Shown here piece by piece: positions 48,750 to 61,405 of a DNA stretch of 64,000 nucleotides. Origin of the DNA: Amphiduros pacificus (Eukaryota; Annelida; Polychaeta; Phyllodocida; Hesionidae); contig OX439004.1 in assembly GCA_949316495.1 (NCBI GenBank), forward strand, positions 44,502,447 to 44,566,446, written 5' to 3'. Each line of letters begins with the position of its first letter. The first letter of the stretch is position 1. The notes under the pieces were generated by a model. It was not told the DNA's origin, searched no databases, and worked only from the letters and a program-made list of their open reading frames with translations. Both the position numbers and the translations under genes were made by a program.

Positions 48750-51700
48750 TTAAAACTGATTATAAAGTCCTATGTGAGTTAAAAACGACACTATCACAGA
48801 AGTATCTACAATATCAAATAACGTATGTAAATCTTGTACATTAAAATATTGAGTTCGTATAATATCAAAATAGATACACTCAATTAAAATATGTTTAATA
48901 GTCAAAGCCCTTTGACAACCAATACATTCCGGTTGATCTTCACCTTTAAGCAGATAACAGTGCGTCAAATGACTATGTCCAATTCTTATATGGGTTAAAA
49001 CAGACTCTTCTCTACGGTTAATTCTAATAGCACCTTTAGTTTTGCCTAGAACGGGCTTAATTTCATGTAATTTATTAAAAATAGCTTCGTTCCAGCACAA
49101 CTGCCATTTAGAACGTAAAAAAACAGTAATATATTTTTTAAACTCTGTATATGGAATAAGTAAATCTATTGGGCGTTTGTCCAATGCTGCTTTGGCAGCT
49201 TGGTCAGCGGCCTCATTTCCATGGATTCCAATGTGACTGGGGATCCAATAAAAACAAATTTCTTTATTTTCATCTGTACAGAGTCTATGATACCGTTCGG
49301 GAATTTTGTAAATAAAGGGATTTTTCCAATCCTTTGCTTTCAATGCTTGTAAACAAGACAAAGAATCAGAAAAAATTAAAAATGTTTGATGTGGAGAAGT
49401 CTCCACATGATCCAAAGCAAGGTACAAAGCATGTAGTTCTGCAGAAAAAATTGATGATTTATTTGGCAGACGTTCTTAATAAATATGGTTGCCCTTAACA
49501 GCAGCTGCAGCAGCCTTCTCATCGTCAAATGATCCATCAGTGTATATACACTGATATCCAGTGAAAATAGATTTAATTTCTTTATATCTATTTATATAAA
49601 GGGATGGATCGGTTGAGTAATTCTTTAATTCTGACACGGCTACATTAATATTTAAAGTTTCATAGGTCCATGGAGGTGTTTCAGGATATTGAAATTTAAC
49701 TACGTGATTCGGATTTAAATTTAAAGATTGTAAAGATTCTTTAATGCGAATACCAAAAGTCGGTATTGTATTTGGTTTATTTTCAAAAATATCAACATAA
49801 TTTGGATTGAATATAGCGTCATGTGCAGGATTGTCTGGGCAAGCAGCAATTTTTGCAGCATACTGAAGGGCAAGCTTTTCTCTTCTCAAATCAAGAGGCA
49901 GTTCATCTGCCTCAACTGCCAAGCTATCTGCAGGCGAGGTACGAAATGCACCAAGGCATAGTCTTAACCCTTGATTTTGTACAGGATCGAGCATTTTAAT
50001 ATACGATGGACGTGCTGATCCATATACCATACACCCATAATCAAGTTTGGAACGTACCAGTGCTCTATATAATTGAAATAAAACATTACGGTCCCCTCCC
50101 CAATCGGTATGGGCGAGAACCCGTAATAAATCTAATGCCTTCTGGCATTTCTTTTTTACATATTTAATATGAGGGATAAAAGATAGTTTTCTATCAAATA
50201 TAAGTCCAAGAAACTTGGTTTCTTCGACAACAGGGATTCGAGTTTGGCCAAGGTGTAGATCAGGATCTGGGTGAGCCTTCCACTTTTTACAGAAGTGCAT
50301 ACATACTGTCTTTTTCAAAGAAAACTTAAATCCATTGTTATCAGCCCATTCTTGTAATCTATTTAGGTGTTGTTGGAGCTGTCGTTCTATTGTATGCATG
50401 CTTGTTGACCTGTAGCTTAAGTTGAAATCATCAACAAAAAGTGAGCAATCTGCTCCAGGCCTCACACAATCAACAATGCTGTTAATTTTAATAATAAAAA
50501 GGGTGACTGATAATATGCTACCCTGTGGAACACCCATTTCCTGATCAAAAACATCAGAAAGTGATGCACCCAATCGAACTTTAAAATGTCTGTTTGATAG
50601 AAAATTTTGAATAAAAAGGGGTAAACGACCCCTTAATCCCATATCATATAAATCACTTATTATTCCATATTTCCATGTGGTGTCGTAAGCTTTCTCTAAA
50701 TCAAAAAATATACTAACCACATGTTCGCCTTTTATAAAACCCTCTCGTATAAACATTTCTAAACGTACCAGATGGTCAATAGTACTTCGCGTTTTTCTAA
50801 AGCCACTCTGTGCAACATAAATATAAGCCGCAGTTTCTAAAAACCAAACTAAACACTCGTTAATCATTCATTCCATTGATTTACAAATACAACTTGTTAT
50901 CGCAATGGGACGGTAATTATTTGAATCTGACGAGTCTTTGCCAGGTTTGGGAATAGGAATGATAGTGGCTTCACTCCATGAAGGAGGAAAATTACCACTT
51001 TCCCAAATAATATTATAAATATCCAAAAGATGCCCAAGTGTTTGGTCAGGGAGGTGTTTGAGGATTTGATAGTGTATATGATCAGGTCCAGGAGCGGTAT
51101 CATGGGATTTATCTGAAGCAAGTTTTAAATCTGATATTGTGAATGGCTTATTATACTGTTCCAAGTTATTAGATATTAAATTCAGTTGGTTTCTTTCTTT
51201 TCTATTTTTTGTTTGTTGGAATTTTGTAGAATAATTATCAGATGAGGAATTCTTGGAAATAGTTTGACCTATTGTGTTACCTATTTCAGTGGGATTTGTA
51301 ATTAGTTGGCCATTATGATTTAGATGTTTGATCCTTGCTCCATCTCCCTTCCCAGTAATTTTACGCACCATATCCCAGCATTTTTTAATTGGTGAACGTG
51401 TATTTAATTTAGAAACTTAATCTTTCCAACTTTTTCTTTTGCTTATTTTAATAATATAATGGGCTTTAGCTCTTTTTATATGAAATTGGTGCAAATTATA
51501 TTGAGTTGGCTGTCGATTAAATTTTTTCAGAGCTTTTTTGCACTCATCATTAAACCAGGGTTTTTCTTTAATTTTAGAATTTGGCTTTGATTTGGGAATA
51601 CATCCATCAGCAATATCATACAATGTATCTGTAAAAACTTGAAGAGGATCATCTACATTGTTAAAAAGTTCTGGAGTTATTCTATTGAAACAGGATGTTT

Positions 51701-52424
51701 GAAATTTTGCCCAATCGGCTTTATGAAATTTCCACTTGGGGATTCTTTCATCTGGTGGAGGAAAATGGTTATTTAAAATAATGGGGTAATGATCACTACC
51801 CCATTGATCTTCCTCTACTTCCCAGGAATAGTCTAAAAATAAACTTGGAGTGCACATGGAGAGATCTATTGATGTTAAAGAGCCTGTAGCAGGATATAAA
51901 TAGGTTGGAGAATCGTCATTCCAAAGGCACAAACTATTGTTATTTAAAAAATCTTCTATAATACGTCCTTTGGCATCAGTATTGTTTCTGCCACCCCAAA
52001 GATAGTTGTGAGCATTAAAGTCATCAACTAGCATATACGGTTGTGGCAGCTGAGTTATTAAGTTATTTAAATCTGTAATATTTATTGGTTCACTTGGTGG
52101 CAAATATACTGAACATATTGTTAATGTATTGTGCAGGGTAATCCTGACTGCAGAAGCTTGTAAATTAGTATTTAATGTCACTTTACTTTGGGGTATACAG
52201 GATTTAACAAAAATAGAATCTCCGCCATATGCTCGGTCCATTGCATCTATTGAACCAACTTTATTATAAGGTACATATCCCTTAAATGTTGTTGAGTTAT
52301 CTTTAAAATTAGTTTCCTGTAAACAAATAACAGATGCATTATATTTTTGGGCTAATAACTCCAGTTCTGGTCTGTTTCCCTCAAATCCTCTACAATTCCA
52401 TTGTATGATATTGCCGATAGCCAT
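48750..52424 (-). pseudogene. LINE copy 2 ORF2 (endonuclease, RT, RNase H), few breaks
   Basis: Starts MAIGNIIQWNCRGFEGNRPE. Endonuclease (VICLQETNF, DFNAHNYLWGG, GSDHYPIILN), RT (NNYRPIAITS, FFDLEKAYDTTW, GVPQGSIL, LFVDDFNLSY), RNase H (YTDGSFDDE, AELHALYLALD, SDSLSCL, IPSHIGIHGNEAADQAA) and a terminal CCHC (CIGCQRALTIKHILIEC) in order. Breaks lie near 51417-51371 (stop and lost frame), 50868 (stop) and 49476 (stop within RNase H). Probably a recent copy that lost function by small mutations. Confidence 0.87.
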
Positions 52425-52462
52425 ATTAAGAATAATGAGAAAAAATATATGATTCAGCATAA

Positions 52463-53653
52463 TCACTTATTAAGTTTACGATTATGCTTTGAGTGCACAG
52501 GAGTAAAATTCATATCCGGAGGATCACCTGTGTCCATCCTTTCTAAGGATTTAGTTCTATTAATTTTACTTTTAACTTGATCTTTGATTTCTTTTTTGTC
52601 TGATTTGTGTCTACTGCTATTGATACTTGTATTACTGGATGATGTGGAGGGAGTTTGTGAAGAGGGTTTAGTGGATGTTGCTGTTGGTGGAGTTATAACT
52701 GGGATAGTGGATGTTGTAGTCTGAGTTGCTGAAGATTTAGAGGTTTTTGTAAAAAAGGAATAATTTTTGTCATTGATTGGCCATGTTATTTCGGTTTGAA
52801 TTGCTATTGATTTGGTTTCTTTCGTTTTTACAGTGCTAGCATAGGATGTTTTTGTATTGTTCAAACTTTCTACACGTTTACCTGCCTCAGGAAAAGAAAT
52901 GTTTTCAGTGTGGCGTATTCGCTGAATTTCCTTTTCTTTTAAAAAGGAAGGACAATTCTGTGAATACGATGCGTGATTGCCTTGGCAATTCACACATTTC
53001 ATGACTTCCGAAGAACACTCTTCTCCACTATGCTGGGCTGTACATTTTGGGCAAGTTACATTTCCTTTGCATCGATCAGATCCATGTCCATACCTCTGAC
53101 ACTTGAAGCAGCGCAGAGGGTTTGGAATAAAAACATCAACTCGGATGTTTAAATAGCCAACTTTAATAGATGTTGGAAGCTGCGATGCTTCAAATGTCAG
53201 AATGAACGTATTGATTGGGACTTTGATTCCATCCTTCTTAATAAAAATTCGTTTGCATTGGACTACATCTTGATCTTTTAGTTCATGCACTATTTCCTCT
53301 TCAGAAACTCCCGCCAGATCTGGGCATCTAATCACTCCTTTTTTATTATCAAGGGTCCTATGAGCCGTTATAAAAACTGGAACTGTGGCCAACATTCGGC
53401 ATCTTAAAAGATTGTCCGCATGGCTTTTCCACTCAACTTCAATTAATAAACGTGTTCCCATTTTTTAAACTGTTTTCGGCACCCCGGCAATGCCTTGAAT
53501 CCCCTTTGCAATTGCAAAGGGGGACATTTTTGCCAGGGTATGTTCAGCATCGGAACTTTCCGCAATTAAAAATCTCGGCCATTTTTCTGTTTTATTTGAA
53601 TCGTCATAACTGTCTATGTCATTCCTAGGTCGTTTTTGTTTGTTTTGTGCCAT
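52463..53653 (-). pseudogene. LINE copy 2 ORF1 with three CCHC knuckles, one frameshift
   Basis: Starts MAQNKQKRPRND at 53653. The frame breaks at 53461-53466 in a T/A homopolymer. The downstream part runs 332 residues with an RRM-like region, zinc knuckles CFKCQRYGHGSDRC, CPKCTAQHSGEEC and CVNCQGNHASYSQNC, and a Ser/Thr-rich tail. The knuckles are expected to bind LINE RNA. ORF2 starts about 38 nt after the stop. Confidence 0.85.
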
Positions 53654-54216
53654 GTGTGTTATTTTATATTTCATCAGTTAGGTCCCCTACCCACTAAGGA
53701 GCCAAACAAGGGGAAGCCTTTCTGGGCCGGTAACTCCAAGCCCTGACGCCATGAGGATACCCAACATGACATACTCTTAGAATAAAAACTCCACCCTTTT
53801 GGATTTTATTTATATCCCTCGATTGACCCAATCAGCAGTAATCTCCTTTCAAGAAATATTTATCAAAAAATTTATCAATTGTTCCTAAATTTTAAACATT
53901 AAAATTGTCATTAATAAAAATCAAATAGCCAGAATATATTAAAGGAAATATACCACAAGCCGGTTAAATCAGATCCAGGCCTAATCTGATCTGCCTGCCT
54001 GGTGAACATTTGGATCCAAGACAGGCGTGTTGCAACTGGACCGGTATTACTGCCAAACCAGCCCAGTGCTCAGCCCGTCAGGATTCCATATCCTCCCCGA
54101 CACAGGTCGCATCCCACGGCAAACAGGACGCCCCTTTAGTCGCCTTTTACAACATGCTGGGGGGCAGTTGGGCTATTCTTTAATCCCCGCACCCACAGGG
54201 GAGTAAATAGATTGGA

Positions 54217-55372
54217 TGAAAACAAACTTTTTATTTAAATTTCTTTTTAACCAATGTAAAAAGTACATTAAACCCTGACCTAAATGTTATCACAATCTGA
54301 AGAAAACTGATTATTTCTGAGGGTAAAGCTGGCCAAAAGTAAAGTTAGAAAGACAATTTAAAATGGGTGTTTGAATCGCATAACATTTTAACGGCTGGTA
54401 CACCATTGGCTGTCCAAAATATATTACAGGCAAATTTAACGTTTACGAATACAGAAACTTGAAAATATCTGCTATATAGATATTGTATTTATATTGCATG
54501 TAAACAAACATCATCTTTATTCCTATTCATAATTTTACCATAACAAGGCTTCTTTCTTATATTAATCCTGAGGTTGTTCAATTTTGATTGGATATTTTAT
54601 AGAACATGACTAATATACATCACTGGATGTCAAATTCCAAATTCTGAATGCTACAAATATTGGGCAACGACGGCAAAGGTAGTGAGAAGATTGAATGACT
54701 AGCATTACTCCCAACTTAATGCAGTGTTAAAGAAAGCTCCGGAATAAAGGCAACTGTGAATAAAACCTGACTTGAGCCTTTCTGTTAATTGAAATACCGA
54801 GATTAGCTGGCAGTGCTGCTCTGAGCTATCAAAATGATTCACTCTGGAGTTATTTGCATAGAGGTGCCACATGACTTGCTGGTTCTCGTCATGGCTGATA
54901 TCGTCATATATGGACTTTTCTGCACATTAAATGCCATTCTGCTAGACTTAGTGATGTTTCCTTTGTGAGGTAGGTATATTTTGAAGTTTGACGAATTGTC
55001 ATAACATTTCGGATTAATAGAGTGTTGAGTGGCCATCTTGGCATGAGTTGAAGTTAGATGCATATAATCAGACCAATGACACAACACACCTTTTATATTA
55101 TAAAAGTAAACACCTTGAGATATTGCATTGCACTGGACAAATACAAACATCATATCAAATCATTTCAAGCCACCAAAAATGGAATTAATCATGGAATTAA
55201 TATGGAATTAATTTTATCAATTGCAAAATTTACAAATAGGAAAATGGGATTATAATTTTTATAGTTTTTTAACTGGAACACTTGCTCAGGGAATAAGATT
55301 GATTAAGTAACATACACATATTTTGTGTCATATATACCCTAAAATTATAAAAACACAATGAAGTTGGAGCAG
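54217..55372. other. 3' flank / 3' UTR of the second SLC23 copy
   Basis: Matches 36623-37965. It contains AAGTAAAGTTAGAAAG at 54338-54352, the empty counterpart of the copy 1 LINE target. No gene is seen. Confidence 0.65.
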
Positions 55373-56443
55373 TCATATTTTAGTGACCGGATCTGACCCT
55401 CTTACTCCAAAGTTTGACGCATCAATATTCCAATCTTTACCAGTGGTGGTCCTTTCAAGAATGGTAACTTCTGAATCCAAGATGTGAGTTTTACGTTTGA
55501 ATGAACCCTCAAACGTCGGCAAAAAGGGAACATATTTTGTCCAATTCCATTTCCTGAGTTGACGCATGCCTAAGGGGAAGTCATAGCCAGACAACCGGCC
55601 ATCACCAGATGGCACGTCAGTCTGTCCACCAGAGGTCTGCTTCCTCCATGCTGCTATCCCTCTCTCCTCCTCTGTCCCTAAAGAAATCATCGTTGACATA
55701 CAAAATGCACATTAAATGAAGACAGTTATTTTCCATTAGTTTATACAATTAAACTTGCACAAATGACACTTTAGCTTTACCTTTTGGCCAGATACAACAT
55801 CACAAATGAGTAATGTGGCATTACAAAGCAATGACTCTAAGAACTCACATATAATTCCTGCAGAAACTTATTTTCAGCCCAACTTAATTTAACCAATAGA
55901 CACATGGAGTAGAGTGTATATACCAGGTATAGTATTATCCAGTATTAGTCCTAGAAATCCTCCCACAAACATGTTGGTGCCGAGCAGCACAGTGATTATC
56001 TGATCTAATAAATGCACACCTGGAATGAATGTAACAAAAGCTTCAGTAGCAAATAACCATAGCTCTACATACTGGCTACTTGTTGCATTACATGTCGTCT
56101 GGTACCCTTAGTTATGGTAATGGAATATTATCTTATCACTATAAAATGTTCACAATTGTTTAACATTTTAGTCTCATTTGTATTTAGAAATATCTTATAT
56201 TGCATAAGAATAGTAAGCACTTTAAACACACTGGACAGATTGCATTTTTCTATTATTATACTAAATTGGTAGATTATCTCTGATATAGTCTTCTTTTACC
56301 TGTACTGATAACCCCTGGGTTTTTATTGACCCAGTGAGGAAACGACATCCCAAAAAATGTGGAGAAACCAAAGACAAAGAGATTCCTAGAAGAGTTGAGA
56401 TCCACAAATTGCAAGTTGGATATTCCGACAGCACTGATCATGC
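55373..56443 (-). CDS. SLC23A: Second SLC23 copy: last three exons only in this window
   Basis: Exons 56443-56300, 56019-55924 and 55677-55373 are 144, 96 and 305 bp, identical in length and phase to the last three exons of the complete gene, with intact splice sites and no stops until the shared TGA. The protein parts are near-identical ([32 protein letters not shown]), with substitutions concentrated in the C-terminal tail. These are the last membrane helices and cytoplasmic tail of a SLC23 carrier. The preceding exon is not found before 64000; the intron is filled by LINEs from 56703. Either this is the 3' end of a second gene reading in from beyond the window, or it is a stranded partial duplicate. 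Preserved frames favour the first. Confidence 0.8.
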
Positions 56444-57033
56444 CTAAAATAGGAAAGGCATGCCTTAGTTACATCATGCCTTAGTAACATCTTTAGTTAC
56501 ATCATGAAAGAGCTACATCATGGCATTTAAACATAGCATTTATCACTCCATCCTGCCATGACATTTACTTCACATTACTACAAGGTCAATGAAAACTATA
56601 TTGAACTTGTAACTGTCTCATCATTTCCAAGATCCACAAGAGAAGAACCTATATGCTCAAGGTCTGTAAATTCTTAGCATATGTTTTCTGAAAGTTGTAT
56701 TCTAATTTTGGTTCTGCGCATGCGTTGAGAGTGAATGGCGGCTTTCATTTGAGCTCCAATAAAAATGTCCTTCTTGATCGATTTTCCAAGGTCTATTGCC
56801 AGTCTATCACCACACTTTCTCGCAGTGAACCCTGTCTACATCGAGGTCTTTCTGATAACAGACTTTGGCAAGCTCTGATGGCAGTTTTGATTAGAATATC
56901 ACTCGCGAGGGCGGGATCATACTGTGTTATCTTTGTGAGGCACCATAAATCCTGCATTCTACCTCAACGGTGGCATCCTTAACCACCTTGAACCCCGTGA
57001 TAGTTCTCTATCCAAGTACTATGGCCACAAGCC

Positions 57034-57215
57034 AACGAGTACAAAACCTGAAGATATTATACAGCGTGGCAGTTTCTAACTGTTGTGTATATATTTTCAT
57101 TAAATCTTAATATTAATCAAACAAAACACCATAATTGTACTGTGGATCCAAATCCCTCGAGTACTAAACTGAAGAAATTATACAATGTCGCAGTTTCACT
57201 GTGTGTATACTTTCC
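57034..57215 (+). repeat. Imperfect direct repeat in the CR1-like 5' region
   Basis: The stretch around 57034-57090 (CGAGTACAAAACCTGAAGA) recurs around 57160-57215. Another repeat, with CAACGGTGGCAT, occurs near 56965, 57890 and 57980. Repeated 5' UTR units are common in LINEs. Confidence 0.55.
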
Positions 57216-58254
57216 TACTACTGCGATCTATCTATCGATCGCCAAAACTCTCCACTGTCAATTAATGCTGGGCAAATGTGCAAATAGAATAAAATAAGAA
57301 CATCATTGTAATATTCAACTTACCTTGAGTGCGCATGCGCGAGGAATAGCGGATGTCTTTCTTACCGGCTCCCGATAGTTTTGGTTTTGTACTGAAATTG
57401 GGGCCAGAATTATGCCTTTCTCATCGCTAAATTGTAAATTGTGCGCAGCGGGTACCCTTACTGTCTCATTCTACCCAGAAAATTAGTAATCACGAATCCT
57501 TGTTGGCGGTTGCTGACCGTTTTTCTTGGCCGTGAGGACTGGATTTAAAAGTGTGACTCGATGCGAGGCTCGGTGCTCCCGGCTCACTCTTGGTGATCGC
57601 CACTGATCAGTATTACACAGTTTGGGTACAAAATCCTCAATCAAAACCTTTCCACCTTGGTGGATTCAATTGTGTCTACCCTGGTAAGATACACTCGCTT
57701 ACAGGACACAGAAATCCTGTATGTATCAGCGGTGGCATATTCAACCCCATTGTTAACCCTTCTAGCATCAGTGTGAGGCATATTCAACCCCACTTCTAGC
57801 ATCAGTGTGAAGCATATTTAACCCCACTGAAACAAACCTATCTCCACAGATAGACCTAACTTATCAGGACACTAAATCCTGTTCGCAAACTTCAACGGTG
57901 GCATTAAACCCAGCTGTAACCAACCTATCTCCAGAGATAGACCTAACCCATCAGGACGCTATATCCTGTACGCAAACCTCAACGGTGGCATTAAACCCCG
58001 ATACAATGAAACAATATCAAACAAAATTGATCTTGAGCTGCCTTGTTTGCATTTGGGTGGCAAGCATATCCCACCCAGGAAATCCTGGCAATACTTCCAA
58101 CAGACCTGGAAGTACTGCATTCTTCCTGAATAATGGCTCAATCCAGAAGCAAAGTATGATCCAGAGAAACCCAATACTGAGCATTGCTATACATAAAGCC
58201 AGTATCACATATAGGAAACAAAATCTCTGCTACTGGGATAAATCAAATCAAAAT

Positions 58255-59347
58255 ATTATGTGGTGATGTTCACCCACATCCAGGGCCTGTCCAATTTCCC
58301 TGTGGAGTGTGTGAACGACCAGTTGCTAACAATCAGAGCCATGCAGTGCGATGAATGTGACACATACATACACATCAAATGTGATGGGCTCACAAATAGA
58401 GATTATGAGTTATTCAATAAACAAAGATGGCTGTCATGGGAATGCTGGAATTGTCGCCTTCCTAATATTTCTGATGCTTTGTTTGAAAATGAATTTGAAA
58501 CAAATAATCTCTTTGAAACACTTAGTGATGAAAGTGTCACAAGTGTAAGAACAGAAGATCAATCTGTAGGGAAATTCTGCACCACAAGACCAAAGCAAGG
58601 TAGAAAAAAGCAAAAAATTCAAAAGCTTAAGATTATGACAGTGAACTGTAGAGGCCTAAACTCAATCAAAAAGCAATTGGAGCTACAGGAACTAATAACT
58701 GAACATAATTACCCTGATATATTATGTATCACTGAATCCCACATTGACCACACCATTGCAGACAGTGTCATCCACCCTGATTATGATATAGGGAGAGAAG
58801 ACAGATGCAAGGGTGGTGGTAGGGTACTGATTGGTATCCATAAAAGGTGGTGGAGAGTTTGAAAACTGACTGTGAACTTGTATGGAGAAAACTGAACATA
58901 ACTGGAACAAAACCACTGTTCATAGGATGTTACTATAGGCCAACAGACAGAAATATATCCAACGTCCATGAACTGAATGCATCTCTTGGAAAGATTCCCC
59001 AGTCTGACACAAATATCCCTAATATATTACTAACAGGGGATTTCAATGTACCAGATATCACATGGGAGAATATGTCCTATAAGCCAAGCCCTGCATATGG
59101 GATCGACCTAAATACAGCAATGGTTGATACTTTTAATGAACATTGTCTCACACAAGTAAATCCTCATCCAACCAGGGGAGGCAATAGGTTAGATTTGGTC
59201 GGCACAACAAACCCTAGCCTAGTAAATAAAGTACCTGTCCATCCAGGCATGAGTGACCATGATGTGGTGATAACAGAAATCAATGCAAAAGCCACACTGG
59301 CCAAGAAAAAGCCAAGAAACGTACTGCTGTACAAAAAGGAGACATGA
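58255..59347 (+). pseudogene. CR1-like LINE: 2A-like remnant, PHD finger and endonuclease
   Basis: GDVHPHPGP (58262-58288) sits in one frame and is followed by CGVC; the frame then changes before CDECDTYIHIKCDGL, a PHD-type Cys4-His-Cys3 pattern ending WECWNC. The endonuclease follows: IMTVNCRGLNS, DILCITESH, a break near 58860, then CYYRPTDRN, LLTGDFNVPDITW, SDHDVV. These parts nick target DNA and bind protein or RNA in intact elements; this copy is broken. Confidence 0.78.
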
Positions 59348-61391
59348 ATGCAATAAAACAAGACATGCATGTCTTTTATGAAGATGAAGTTAGGAATTCA
59401 AGTCTCCCAGTTGAAACTCTGAACAATAAGTTCACAGCCAAGCTTATGGATCCCATCAATAAACACATTCCTATTAAGAAAATAACTGGTAGATGGGATG
59501 TGCCATGGATGACAAAGGAAATCAAGAGGCAAATTAAAAGGAAACAAAGACTATACAACAAGGCTGAAAAAACTAAAAAGGATTCTGATCATAGAAAATT
59601 CAGAAACCTTAGGAAACACATAAAACATAAGTTGAGAGAATCCCACAATGAATATGTCCTTGGGCTACTAGATTTACCTGACATTGAATTCAGTAGACCA
59701 TCAATGGGAAAAAGCATCTGGAACTATATTAGATCCAGGCGCAAAGATACTGTTGGTGTACCAACACTAACAGAAAATGGCATTGAAGTGAAAGACAGTG
59801 AAGGCAAGGCAGAAGTTCTTTCACGTCAGTATAAATCTGTTTTTTCTACTGAAAACATGGAAAATATTCCTGACAAAGGTGATCCAACTTCTCCGCAAAT
59901 AGAGCCAATTACCATCACAGTTGCTGGTGTGGAAAAATTGCTCTCTAACCTAAACTGCATAAAAGCCAATGGCCGTGACCAAATACCCACAAGAGTCTTG
60001 AAAGAATGTTCACATGAAATAGCTCCAATCCTCCAAAAAATATTCCAAGACTCATTCGACAAAGGAGAAGTTCCAAAAGCATGGCGCACAGCAAACATAG
60101 TTGCAGTCTTTAAAAAAGGAGATAAAAGTTGTGCCGCAAACTACAGGCCAGTTTCCTTGACATCTGTCCCCTGTAAGATCTTGTCAGACATATGTTGAAT
60201 CAATGCGAACTTTACAATATCCTGGTAAATTTTCAGCATGGATTCAGGACAGGCCACTCGTGTGAAACTCAGTTAATCACAACCTTACAGGACATACTCA
60301 AGGCTAGAAATGATGGGAAAATGTTGACATGCTCATTCTCGATTTTAGTAAAGCCTTTGACACAGTCTGCCATGAGCGGCTAAATCACAAGCTTGGGCAT
60401 TACGGAATCTCAGGACAGGTCGGTTCATGGATAAAAAACTGGCTTACAAACCGTGAACAGAGGGTGGTTATTGACGGTGATGAATCTGACCCTGTCCATG
60501 TTAAATCTGGAGTGCCTCAGGGTACAGTACTTGGACCAATACTATTTCTACTCTATACTAATGACATTGGAGAGAAGCTAAAATATTCAAACATAAGGCT
60601 CTTTGCTGATGACAGCCTCCTATATACAATAGTCAAAGATGACGATGATGCAGTAAAACTGCAAGAGGACCTAAATATGCAGGAGGAATGGTCAAGTGAG
60701 TGGCAAATGGACTTCAATGCTCAGAAATGCTACACCCTGAGCAGCAAGAAAAAAGGCCAAGCTCTTGATTCAAGAAAATATACATGTTGAACATCATCCC
60801 TACCTTGGAGTTGAGCTCCAAACAGATATGAAATGGGATGAACATATTAACAACATTGTTTGCAAAGCAAACCAAGTACTGGGATTTGTAAGAAGGAATT
60901 TCAATATGTGCCCAGGAAATATCAAAGAGGCTGCCTATAATACACTTGTGCGCCCTCACTTAGAATATGCATCAAGTGTGTGGGACCCATACCTCAAAAA
61001 AGATATAGACCGCATAGAATCAGTTCAAAGACGAGCTGCTAGATTTGTGGCTGGCAACTGGAAGAGAGAAACAGGCACTGTAACAAAAATCTTGGAAGAT
61101 CTAAAATGGGATTCACTAGCAGGGAGAAGAAGGACCCAGAGCCGGTTTTTATTGTACAAGGCTATAAATGGTGAAATAGCTTTGAAACTTCCAGATCATG
61201 TCAAAATGAAATCAGCTCCTACAAGGAAAAACCATGGAAATCGCTATATCGAAATGGCAACAAGCTATGACCCTTATAAATACAGCTATTTTCCGAGGAC
61301 AGTGACGGACTGGAACAACCTTCCCCCTCATTCAACTACATTGGAAACAGGTAGCTCGGCATCCTTCAGAAACTCCCTTGCCAGAGTATAA
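59344..61391 (+). pseudogene. CR1-like LINE: reverse transcriptase and C-terminal region
   Basis: RT signatures in order: NYRPVSLTSVPCKI, FQHGFRTGHSCETQL, LDFSKAFDTV, GVPQGTVLGPILFLLYTNDI, LFADDSLLY, YLGVELQTDMKW, then LEYASSVWDP, VQRRAARFV and YFPRTVTDWNNLPP. The catalytic FADD is intact. Frames shift near 60195, 60330 and 60780. Confidence 0.83.
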
Positions 61392-61405
61392 AGGTTGGCA
61401 ACAAT

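Larger units (their letters stand above)
48260..54203 (-). mobile_element. I-superfamily (Nimb/I-like) LINE, copy 2, full length
   Basis: 5.9 kb including a 192-bp SINE, flanked by the 13-bp target duplication TAAATAGATTGGA (48247-48259, 54204-54216). Same family and ends as copy 1, different insertion point. The coding frames are better preserved: the RT box FVDD and GVPQG are intact, and all endonuclease, RT and RNase H motifs are present, with a handful of breaks. Confidence 0.92.
47622..56702. repeat. Segmental duplicate B of the SLC23 3' region
   Basis: With its LINE removed, this block matches 28895-39238 with its own LINE removed. It covers the 3' flank, the last three SLC23 exons and part of the next intron. 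Similarity ends at GTTGTATTCT (56693-56702; partner near 39223-39232). Confidence 0.88.
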
